Below, in pieces: positions 57,433 to 64,000 of a DNA stretch of 64,000 nt. Positions within the stretch are counted from its first letter, which is position 1. Every line of letters starts with the position of its first letter. The notes beneath the pieces were generated by a model, which was given only the letters and a program-made list of their open reading frames with translations, made no database searches and had not been told where the DNA came from. This DNA is from Actinoplanes derwentensis (GTDB lineage: Bacteria > Actinomycetota > Actinomycetes > Mycobacteriales > Micromonosporaceae). The position numbers and the translations under genes are program-made. The stretch covers positions 3,162,001 to 3,226,000 of the forward strand of contig NZ_LT629758.1 of the NCBI RefSeq assembly GCF_900104725.1. The letters run 5' to 3'.

Positions 57433-57849
57433 ATGAAGACATCGACTGCAGTCATCGCCGCCGCCGCCGCCGCGGGTATCGCCGTCCTGGTGCCGGCCGG
57501 CGCCTCCGCGGCCCCGCAACGGTGCGTCTCCGCCAAGCCCACCCCGGACTTCTACGCCGCCGGGCGGATCTCCACCACCCCGGTCACCGACACCAACCGG
57601 CGGTGCACCACGATCGCGGTCTCCGGCATCCGCGACGCCGCCGACCCGTCCGACACCTGCCAGACGTTCCTGGTGGCGCTGACCAACCCAGGGGCGGACC
57701 CCACGTACACCGAGCCGGTCCCGGCTTGCGCCGGAGGCCGCACCGTACTCGCGACCGGCATACCGGCGGGCACCGAGTTCCGGGTCATCTATCAGGTCGA
57801 CTACATCGACCCGGCGCCGCAGGTGGTCCGCTTCAACGTCTGGTACTGA
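57433..57849 (+). CDS. Small secreted protein, unknown
   Basis: A 138-residue protein with a clear signal peptide (MKTSTAVIAAAAAAGIAVLVPAGASA, cut in part) and a mature domain with four Cys (QRCVSAK, RRCTT, DTCQTF, PACAGG) that could form two disulfides, ending in alternating hydrophobic residues VVRFNVWY. It looks like a small beta-sandwich. No family is recognised. It is followed by a strong terminator. Confidence 0.65.
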   Translation: MKTSTAVIAAAAAAGIAVLVPAGASAAPQRCVSAKPTPDFYAAGRISTTPVTDTNRRCTTIAVSGIRDAADPSDTCQTFLVALTNPGADPTYTEPVPACAGGRTVLATGIPAGTEFRVIYQVDYIDPAPQVVRFNVWY

Positions 57850-57855
57850 CCGGCC

Positions 57856-57882
57856 GGCCCGGCGCCACGGGGGCGCCGGGCC
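57856..57882 (+). terminator. Rho-independent terminator after the small secreted protein
   Basis: Perfect 11-pair stem (57856-57866, 57872-57882), loop ACGGG, followed by TTGTT. Confidence 0.8.
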
Positions 57883-57891
57883 TTGTTCGGT

Positions 57892-59145
57892 TCAAGCCCA
57901 GCAGGGTGTCACCGGCAGCTGGCGCGGGCCGGTGCCGAGCGCGAACAGGTCGACGGTGTCGGCCAGCGCACTCATGCCCGCGTCGGTGAGGTGCAGGCTG
58001 TCGCTGTGGGCGTAGTCGGCCCGCAGCCGGGTGCGGTCGGCCGGATCGCAGACCTTCGCGTCGAAGTCGAAGTACCCGTCGAAGGCGTTCCCGGCCCGGA
58101 TCCAGTCGTTGACCTGCTGCCGGACCGCCTCTCGCGCCGGATTGTGCGCGGCGAACCCGCCGAACGGCAGGATCGTCGCGCCGTAGACCGTCACCCCGCG
58201 TTGGTGTGCCAGATCGGCGAGCCGCTGATAGCCCTCCTGCAACTGCGCCGCCGTGGCGTCACCGGTGATGTCGTTGACACCTTCGAACACGATGACCGAC
58301 CGGACATTCTCGTGACTGAGCGCGTCGTGCTCGAAACGGTTCAGGGCGCTGAGCCCGCCGCCCGTGGACCCGGTGCTGTCCCGGAGCACCCTGTTGCTCG
58401 CGATGCCCGCGTTGACCACGGTGCGTTTCGCCCCGCCGCGGACCGCGTCGAGACGGCGGGCCAGGTAGTCCGGGTACCGCCGGTTCGTCAGCGGCGTCGA
58501 CGAGTAACCGTCGGTGAGCGAGTCACCGAACGCCACGATCGTGCCACCGGCGACCGGGCCGAGCAGGTCCAGGCCGCTGAGGTAGTACCAGGAACCGCGC
58601 CGGCCCGGGAAGTCGGCGCTGGAGTCGTCGTCGGCGTGGTCACCGGGCACCGACACGTAGGTGTTCATGAGCGCGTGCCGGTGCGCCGTCACCACGCCCG
58701 GGTTCTCCCGCACGTAGACGCTGATCAGCAGGTTCTGTCCGGCCGTCACGGTCATGACGGCCGGGTCGCTGAACCGTTCCGCACCGGCCGGAACGGTGAC
58801 CGTGTCCGCGCCGCCGAACGTCAGCCGATGATGACTGCCCGTCTTCGCCACCCCGCCGAGGCTCTGCTCGGCGAGATCGACGTGCCCGACGACGAGCGGC
58901 GCGGTGCCGTAGAGGTTCGACACCCGGACCCGCGGTGCGGAGCCCCCGGCGGAGGCGTAGACGACGTGACGGATCGTCACGTCCGAGACGACCCCGGCGT
59001 CGGCGGGCATGGCTTCCACGGCCGGTGCCCAGACACCGGCCCGGCTGGGGATGCCGACCTCGTCGACGGCGGCCACCGCGGGCAGCGGCAAGGCGGCACC
59101 GGCAGCGAGTGTGATGAGTGTGATGAAAGCGATGGGTGCGCGCAT
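57892..59145 (-). CDS. Secreted SGNH/GDSL hydrolase
   Basis: A 417-residue secreted esterase or lipase: signal peptide, N-terminal jelly-roll-like domain (about 45-185), and an SGNH domain with FGDSLTDGY (Ser), block II Gly region (VVNAGIASNR), FEGVNDITG (block III) and DSLHLTDAGM (Asp/His). It acts on an ester in extracellular polymer, lipid or glycan. The start ATG at 59145 lies beside the stop of the beta-helix gene (a TTG at 59151 would even overlap it), so the two are translationally coupled. Confidence 0.85.
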   Translation of the reverse strand: MRAPIAFITLITLAAGAALPLPAVAAVDEVGIPSRAGVWAPAVEAMPADAGVVSDVTIRHVVYASAGGSAPRVRVSNLYGTAPLVVGHVDLAEQSLGGVAKTGSHHRLTFGGADTVTVPAGAERFSDPAVMTVTAGQNLLISVYVRENPGVVTAHRHALMNTYVSVPGDHADDDSSADFPGRRGSWYYLSGLDLLGPVAGGTIVAFGDSLTDGYSSTPLTNRRYPDYLARRLDAVRGGAKRTVVNAGIASNRVLRDSTGSTGGGLSALNRFEHDALSHENVRSVIVFEGVNDITGDATAAQLQEGYQRLADLAHQRGVTVYGATILPFGGFAAHNPAREAVRQQVNDWIRAGNAFDGYFDFDAKVCDPADRTRLRADYAHSDSLHLTDAGMSALADTVDLFALGTGPRQLPVTPCWA

Positions 59146-59147
59146 GC

Positions 59148-60581
59148 TCAACTGCTGTGGATCGAGACGAAGCCGAGGCTCTGGCCGGAGGACCCGAAGA
59201 CCTCCATCTTGCGCACGACCGCGCCCACCGCCGTGGCGGCCACACTGTTGCCGATGCCGAGCCCGCCGACGGCGATCACCTTGCCGGTGGTCTTCAGCGA
59301 GGCCTGCGCGCTGATCAGGCCGGCGCCGGAACGCTGGATGACAGTGGTGTCGACCGGGGCGGAGTACGGGATGGCCGCGTCCACGGTGTTCCAGCCGATG
59401 GTGACGTCCAGCGCCCGCGCGGCCGGCTCCTTCTCGGTGTTGTCCTTGACGAGGATCGCTTCCCGCGCCGGATTGGCCTGCCGGATCTGGTTGCCGGTGA
59501 CCGTCACCTTGCTGCTCTTGGTGTTGATCGCGATACCGGTCGCGTTGACGGTGGCCTTGCTGTTGACGACCCGGTTGCCGACGACGGTCGCCTCGGTCGT
59601 ACCGATCAGGTTGATGTTGGCGTTCACCGAGTCGATCACCACGTTGCCGGTGATCGTGATGCCGGACGCCTGGGCGCCCAGGGACAGGCCGTCGATCTCG
59701 ATGCCGTGAAGCTGGGCGCCGATGGTGGTGTTGCCGGAGACCACGACGTTGGTGGCCGATTGGACCCAGATCGCGGACTGACCGATCTCGGTCAGCGTGT
59801 TGTCGGCGATCACGGTGCGGTCGCCGCCCTGCCAGACGCAGATGCCGTCGAAATAGTCCGAGTCGCTGCCGAAGCCCGGGTGCACGTAGTCGTAGCGGCG
59901 GGCCTCGTCGGTCGACAGCCAGTCCATCGCCACGTGGTTGTCGCTGATCCGCACGTCCCGGCCGTTGGTGGAGATGCCGAACCGGGTGTCCTCGGTGGTG
60001 CAGTTGGTGATCACGATGTCGTCGGAGAGACCCGGCGACACGTCGTACACGACGATGCCGTTGAAGCGGGTGCTCTGCACCCGGACGCTCTCCACCACGA
60101 TGCCGGTGGACCGGACGATGCGGACACCGTCGTACTGCTCGGCCCGCACGGTGTCGATGAAGGTCAGCCCGAAGATCTTCACCCGGGCGCAGTCCTGCAG
60201 GCGCAGGATCGCGTACTCACCCTTGACCGACACCGGGCCGCCGGCGAGGGCGATGGTCGCGCCCTGCCCCTCGATGACGACGTCCGCCAGGTTCCGGGCG
60301 GTGAGCTGGTTGAACACCCGGAAGGTCCGCCCGGCCGGGAAGTAGACACTCTTCCCGGTGGTGGTGGCGTGGTTCAGCGCGGCCTGCACGGCGGCGGTGT
60401 CGTCAGTGGTCCCGTCACCGATCGCCCCGTGGTCGAGGACCGAGGTCCAGCCCTCGCCGGTGTCCGTGGTGGTGCCGGCCGGTGCCGCCTGCGCCTCGCT
60501 CGCCCCGGCCGCCAGCCCACCGGCCACCGCGGTCGACGCGATCCCGGCCCGGAGCGCGGCCCGCCTACTGAACATCTCCAT
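59148..60581 (-). CDS. Secreted right-handed beta-helix protein (Pectate_lyase_3-like)
   Basis: A 477-residue protein with a Tat-type signal (SRRAALRAGIAST). The mature N-terminus SVLDHGAIGDGTTDDTAAVQAALNHA is the classic Pectate_lyase_3 entry; then repeated beta-helix rungs (VVIEGQG, ITNCTTEDTRFGI, TVIADNTLTEIGQSAIWV, VVVSGNTTIG, ITITGNVVID). Family members are polysaccharide lyases, hydrolases or epimerases. No catalytic residues can be assigned safely. It forms an operon with the downstream SGNH esterase, suggesting joint attack on an esterified polysaccharide such as pectin. Confidence 0.85.
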   Translation of the reverse strand: MEMFSRRAALRAGIASTAVAGGLAAGASEAQAAPAGTTTDTGEGWTSVLDHGAIGDGTTDDTAAVQAALNHATTTGKSVYFPAGRTFRVFNQLTARNLADVVIEGQGATIALAGGPVSVKGEYAILRLQDCARVKIFGLTFIDTVRAEQYDGVRIVRSTGIVVESVRVQSTRFNGIVVYDVSPGLSDDIVITNCTTEDTRFGISTNGRDVRISDNHVAMDWLSTDEARRYDYVHPGFGSDSDYFDGICVWQGGDRTVIADNTLTEIGQSAIWVQSATNVVVSGNTTIGAQLHGIEIDGLSLGAQASGITITGNVVIDSVNANINLIGTTEATVVGNRVVNSKATVNATGIAINTKSSKVTVTGNQIRQANPAREAILVKDNTEKEPAARALDVTIGWNTVDAAIPYSAPVDTTVIQRSGAGLISAQASLKTTGKVIAVGGLGIGNSVAATAVGAVVRKMEVFGSSGQSLGFVSIHSS

Positions 60582-60665
60582 CGAATTCCTCCCCGTTGAT
60601 CTTTCGACAGCGGGACGGAGGCTACCTGTCGCGGCCCCGGGGTGTCCGCCCCGCCCGCGGCGGGT

Positions 60666-61268
60666 TCAGAACTTGCCGGTGGCCAGTAGCGCTCCGGTGC
60701 CGGCCAGCGCGGCGGCCATGCCGGTGAGGACCGGGACGCCCATCGCGTCGGTGACCAGGTAGGCGAACACCGCGGTCCCCACCAGGACGGCGACCGTCAC
60801 CAGCGCCCGCATCGCGGACCCGCTGACCCGTGTCCGCAGCGCCAGCACGACCGGAACCAGCAGCACGATCGCTCCGGCGGCCGCGATCAGCCCGAACAGG
60901 CTTCCGTAGAACGCCCCGGCCGCCGCCGCCTCGGCCACCTGCGCGCCGTCGCCGGCCCGGAAGTCGAGGTGCGGAATCGTCTGCACCGCGGTGATCAGCA
61001 GAACGCCGAGAGCGGCGACTGCAGCGATCCATCGTCCGGCCGGGGCCGGGCCGGTGGCCAGCAGCCGCCAGCCGATCAGCGCCACCAGCAGGACCGGCAC
61101 CGCGATCGCGAGCGTGAACGCGGCCGGGACGACATCGGTCCCGCCCATGGTCACGGCCAGCGCGCCGGTCGCGGTCCCGCCGAGGACACCGGTCACCAGA
61201 GCGACGCCGGCCAGCCGCCACACCCGCACGCCACGATCCACGCTGATCAGGGCACTCGCCTCAGTCAT
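60666..61268 (-). CDS. Multi-pass membrane protein under TetR-type operators
   Basis: A 200-residue protein with about six TM segments (VWRLAGVALVTGVLGG, FTLAIAVPVLLVALIGW, WIAAVAALGVLLITAV, LFGLIAAAGAIVLLVPVVLAL, LVTVAVLVGTAVFAYLV, ALAGTGALLATG). It resembles DUF6069-type membrane proteins often linked to TetR regulators. The ATG at 61268 has GGAGG 7 bases before. Its promoter lies between or over two TTGAGC...GCTCAA sites, so expression is probably repressed by a TetR protein. Function unknown. Confidence 0.75.
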   Translation of the reverse strand: MTEASALISVDRGVRVWRLAGVALVTGVLGGTATGALAVTMGGTDVVPAAFTLAIAVPVLLVALIGWRLLATGPAPAGRWIAAVAALGVLLITAVQTIPHLDFRAGDGAQVAEAAAAGAFYGSLFGLIAAAGAIVLLVPVVLALRTRVSGSAMRALVTVAVLVGTAVFAYLVTDAMGVPVLTGMAAALAGTGALLATGKF

Positions 61269-61287
61269 GACTGCCTCCAGAACCATT

Positions 61288-61305
61288 TTTGAGCGGTTGC
61301 TCAAA
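61288..61305. promoter_or_regulatory. TetR-type operator 1, TTTGAGC-N4-GCTCAAA
   Basis: Perfect 7-base arms, 20 bases upstream of the membrane-protein start. Its centre is 34 bases from operator 2, about three helical turns, so both dimers could sit on one face. Confidence 0.75.
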
Positions 61306-61322
61306 CAGCACTGTAGCCAAGT

Positions 61323-61338
61323 TTGAGCGACCGCTCAA
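61323..61338. promoter_or_regulatory. TetR-type operator 2, TTGAGCG-N2-CGCTCAA
   Basis: Second copy of the same motif. It overlaps the in-frame TGA that marks the 5' limit of the WD40 remnant. No tetR gene lies within the window. Confidence 0.75.
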
Positions 61339-61707
61339 GATGTTGGGCAGCGGGTCGGCGACCGGGAGATCCTGACCGCCGGAGCCGGCATCTTCAGCGA
61401 GGTGCGGACCTGGGACGCGGCCACCGGTGAGCCGCTGCTGCGGATCTCCTGCGACGGCTTCGACGTGAGCGCGCTCGCCGTCGGCGACCTGTCCGGCCGG
61501 CCGATCCTGGCGACCGCGACCACGAGGTACGCCCGGCTCCAGGTGTGGGACGCGATCACCGGCGAGCAGATCGGCAAGGGACTGGACGTCGGCCGGCGCG
61601 TCAACCCGATGACGGCCACCTCGCTGCGGATCACCCGGTGGCGGGACAAGACCGTCGTGCTGGCCGCCGCCAAGGGCTGGCCGCCCTTCCTGTGGATCAT
61701 CGGCTAG
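61327..61707 (+). pseudogene. 3' remnant of a WD40-repeat gene
   Basis: The frame is open from just after a TGA at 61324 to a TAG at 61707 and reads through two WD40-type blades (VRTWDAATGEPLLR and LQVWDAITGEQIGKG, each preceded by a strand such as VSALAVGDLSGRPILATA). There is no usable start before the GTG at 61402, and no N-terminal blades remain. WD40 proteins need at least six or seven blades, so this is almost surely the tail of a larger gene whose front was lost, with the breakpoint in or next to a TetR-type operator. Confidence 0.65.
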
Positions 61708-61749
61708 GGGTTCTCTCAGCCGCGCGGTGGCGATGCCGATCGGAGGGAT

Positions 61750-64000
61750 GTGACCCCCGTGCTCGCCACCGCGCGCACCGACTCCGAGCAGTCCGCGGCG
61801 GCCGCGGGCCAGGGCTCGTCGCTTCGGCGCAGCCGGTCGGTGTCCTGGCGCCTGGTCGCCGCGGCGGTGCTGGTCGCGGCGCTGATGCCGCTGCTTCCGG
61901 AACCGTTGCAGGTGCTGCTGTCGGTCGTCGCCGTGCTCGGCGGGGTGGTCACGATCGGGTACGCCGCCCGGACCGGAGTCCCCGCCGGGCACGTGCCGTT
62001 GCGCCACCTGTACCTCGCCGGGCTGCTGATCGTGGCAGGGATGGTGCTGCGGATGGTGCTGATCGGCGCGGACCGGGCACCGCGGTCCGGCTTGTCGCTG
62101 ACACTCGACGCGATCGTCATCGCCGGTTATCTGCTGGCGGCGTACGCGGCAGCCCGGATCCTGCTGCGGCGCCGCGCCGACCCGGAGGACCCGGCGTGGA
62201 TCGACGCGGTGCTGGTCGGCGCGACGTTCGCCTGCCTGGCCTGGACCTATCTGGTGGCCCCGGCGATCGAGCGCACCGGGGAACCGACGGTCCAGTTCGC
62301 CAACGCCTTCTTCCCGATCGTCGACGTGGTCCTGCTCGCCCTGGTGGCCCAGCTCGGCCTGACCGGCGGGCACCGGGCGCCCGCACTGTGGATGGCCGTC
62401 GCCGGCACGGTCAGCCTGTCCGCCGGTGACCTGTGCTACCTGATAGGCAACGGTGGACTGGCCGCCTTACCCGCCGGGCTCGTGGTCACCCTGCACACCG
62501 TCGCGCTGCTGCTCCTCGGCGCGGCGACCCTGCACCCGTCCCGGCTGACCCTCGTCACCCCGCAGCAGCGGCTGGTGCGCAAGCTGTCCAAACGGCGGAT
62601 GCTGACCATCGCCCTGGTGCTGCTGGTCCCGGTCGTCATGGCGACCCTGAATCCCGCCGACGGGCCCCTGGACAAGAACGTCCGCGGCGTCCTGGTGCTG
62701 GTCCTGGTCCTGGTGGTGCTGTTCCGGGTCGCGTGGTCCAGCAACTCGCGGGCCCGGGCCGAGGACTCCATCCGCAGACGGGCCACCCACGACCAGCTGA
62801 CCGACCTGCCCAACCGGGAACTGCTCAGCGACACCATCACCGCCTGGGGGGACCGGGCCGCCGCCGGCCGGCAGGAGATCAGTCTGCTCTTCATCGACCT
62901 CGACCGGTTCAAGATGATCAACGACCACTGGGGGCACCGGGTCGGCGACGAGCTGTTGTGCGCCGTGGCGCAGCGACTCAGCACCCACGTACGCAGCTGT
63001 GATCTGGTCTGCCGGATCGGTGGGGACGAGTTCGTGATCGCCCTGTCCAGCCCGTCGCACAGCATCCTCGCCGAATCGGTCGCCGGGCGGGTCCTGGACC
63101 TGTTCACCCGCCCGTTCGCCCTCACCGTCGGAGACGTGGTGGTTTCGGCGTCGATCGGGGTGGCGAAGGCGACCGGTGGGGCCGAGGCCGTCGAGCTGAT
63201 CCGGGACGCCGACACCGCGATGTACCAGGCGAAGGAGTCGGGGCGCAACACCTGGGCCCTGTTCGACACCTCGCTGCGCGACCAGTTGCACGACCGGATC
63301 ACCCTGGAGCAGGCCCTGCGCGGGGCCATGCGGCGTGGCGAGCTGTACGCGACGTACCAGCCGATCATCGACCTGGCCAGCGGTGAGCTGGACGGTTTCG
63401 AGACCCTGATGCGCTGGGAGCACCCGGAACTCGGTCACGTTCCGCCGCTGCGGTTCATCCCGGTCGCTGAGGAGACCGGGATGATCGTCGAAGCCGGTGC
63501 CTGGCTGCTGCGGGAGGCGGCTGGCCGGCTCGCGGTCTGGCGTGCCGAACGCGGCCCGGACGCCCACCCGTTGCACATGTCGGTGAACGTGTCGGTTCGC
63601 CAGCTCCGGGACCGCAAACTGGTGGCCGTGGTCCGCGACGTGCTCGCCTCGACCGGGCTGCCGGCGTCCGCGCTGTGGCTGGAGATCACCGAGTCCGGCG
63701 TGATGGAGGACATCGACACCGCCCTGAGTACGCTCAACGAACTGCACGACCTCGGTGTGGTGCTGGCCATCGACGACTTCGGCACCGGTTACTCGTCGCT
63801 GAGTTACCTGAACCGGCTCCCGGTCGGCATCGTGAAACTGGACCGGTCGTTCGTCTCCGAGGTCGGCCGGCAGGGCGCGAACGAGCAGATCGTCCGGGCG
63901 GTCCTCGCCATGACCAGCGCCCTGGACCTGCGGGTGGTCGCCGAGGGCGTGGAGACCGAGGCCCAGCGCGACTGGCTCCGGGAGCAGGGCTGCGACCTGG
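61750..64000 (+). CDS. Membrane-bound GGDEF-EAL protein (3' truncated by window)
   Basis: At least 750 residues, running off the window. The first 310 residues hold about eight TM segments (LVAAAVLVAALMPLL, LQVLLSVVAVLGGVV, LYLAGLLIVAGMVL, and more), a multi-pass sensor of unknown type. GGDEF follows (ATHDQLTDLPNR, I-site RSCD, then IGGDEFV), then an EAL domain in which the signature reads ETL (FETLMRWEHP) with the catalytic Glu kept; LEITESG and DDFGTGYSS are intact. Both activities are possible. The GTG at 61750 follows GGAGGG closely; the GTG at 61759 is an alternative start. Confidence 0.85.
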   Translation, partial: MTPVLATARTDSEQSAAAAGQGSSLRRSRSVSWRLVAAAVLVAALMPLLPEPLQVLLSVVAVLGGVVTIGYAARTGVPAGHVPLRHLYLAGLLIVAGMVLRMVLIGADRAPRSGLSLTLDAIVIAGYLLAAYAAARILLRRRADPEDPAWIDAVLVGATFACLAWTYLVAPAIERTGEPTVQFANAFFPIVDVVLLALVAQLGLTGGHRAPALWMAVAGTVSLSAGDLCYLIGNGGLAALPAGLVVTLHTVALLLLGAATLHPSRLTLVTPQQRLVRKLSKRRMLTIALVLLVPVVMATLNPADGPLDKNVRGVLVLVLVLVVLFRVAWSSNSRARAEDSIRRRATHDQLTDLPNRELLSDTITAWGDRAAAGRQEISLLFIDLDRFKMINDHWGHRVGDELLCAVAQRLSTHVRSCDLVCRIGGDEFVIALSSPSHSILAESVAGRVLDLFTRPFALTVGDVVVSASIGVAKATGGAEAVELIRDADTAMYQAKESGRNTWALFDTSLRDQLHDRITLEQALRGAMRRGELYATYQPIIDLASGELDGFETLMRWEHPELGHVPPLRFIPVAEETGMIVEAGAWLLREAAGRLAVWRAERGPDAHPLHMSVNVSVRQLRDRKLVAVVRDVLASTGLPASALWLEITESGVMEDIDTALSTLNELHDLGVVLAIDDFGTGYSSLSYLNRLPVGIVKLDRSFVSEVGRQGANEQIVRAVLAMTSALDLRVVAEGVETEAQRDWLREQGCDL

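Overview
The window is 64 kb of very GC-rich DNA with an actinomycete style: GTG and TTG starts, strong third-position GC bias, many secreted proteins with carbohydrate-binding modules (CBM2, ricin/CBM13, AbfB), Ser/Thr kinases and abundant GGDEF proteins. Gene content fits a mycelial, plant-litter-degrading actinomycete, most like Micromonosporaceae (Actinoplanes-like). That placement is inference, because no rRNA or other taxonomic marker is present. No tRNA, rRNA, CRISPR array or intact mobile element was seen.

Layout. 1-10.4 kb: the end of a LysR regulator; a secreted M4 metalloprotease; two solute-binding lipoproteins without an ABC transporter, next to a membrane GGDEF-EAL protein; a CBM2-linked zinc protease; and an S1 serine protease with a ricin domain. 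10.4-16.5 kb: two TPR-GGDEF proteins, small membrane proteins, a CGNR zinc-finger regulator and a TPR protein. 16.5-21.9 kb: a flavin monooxygenase-SDR-MFS operon divergent from a PucR-type regulator that is coupled to a membrane protein. 21.9-24.4 kb: a methyltransferase and a secreted cholesterol oxidase. 24.5-32.5 kb: an arabinoxylan-degradation locus (GH30, GH10, two GH62) divergent from a sigma factor fused, through a zinc-finger-like motif and a membrane helix, to an AbfB arabinose-binding domain. 32.6-41.7 kb: a HAD-like protein, a 1608-residue kinase-ATPase-GAF-GGDEF protein and an FtsX/MacB-type ABC pair. 41.8-49.2 kb: Lon protease, two SGNH acetylesterases, release factor 3 and a Bcr/CflA-type efflux pump. 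49.3-57.4 kb: small proteins, a cytochrome P450, a receptor Ser/Thr kinase, a rifampin-phosphotransferase-like enzyme, a flavin oxidoreductase and an inositol-phosphatase-family enzyme. 57.4-64 kb: secreted proteins (SGNH esterase, beta-helix), a membrane protein under two TetR-type operators, a WD40 remnant, and the start of a second GGDEF-EAL protein.

How the parts work together. The clearest functional unit is 24.5-32.5 kb. GH10 and GH30 enzymes would cut the xylan backbone and the two GH62 enzymes would strip arabinose. The adjacent sigma-AbfB protein looks built to sense arabinose-bearing polysaccharide outside the cell and direct transcription inside it. A CebR-like box and other LacI-type palindromes suggest a second layer of sugar-responsive repression. 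The esterases at 44-46 kb could deacetylate xylan and pectin for the same purpose. A second theme is cyclic-di-GMP: five GGDEF proteins of four different architectures lie within 64 kb.
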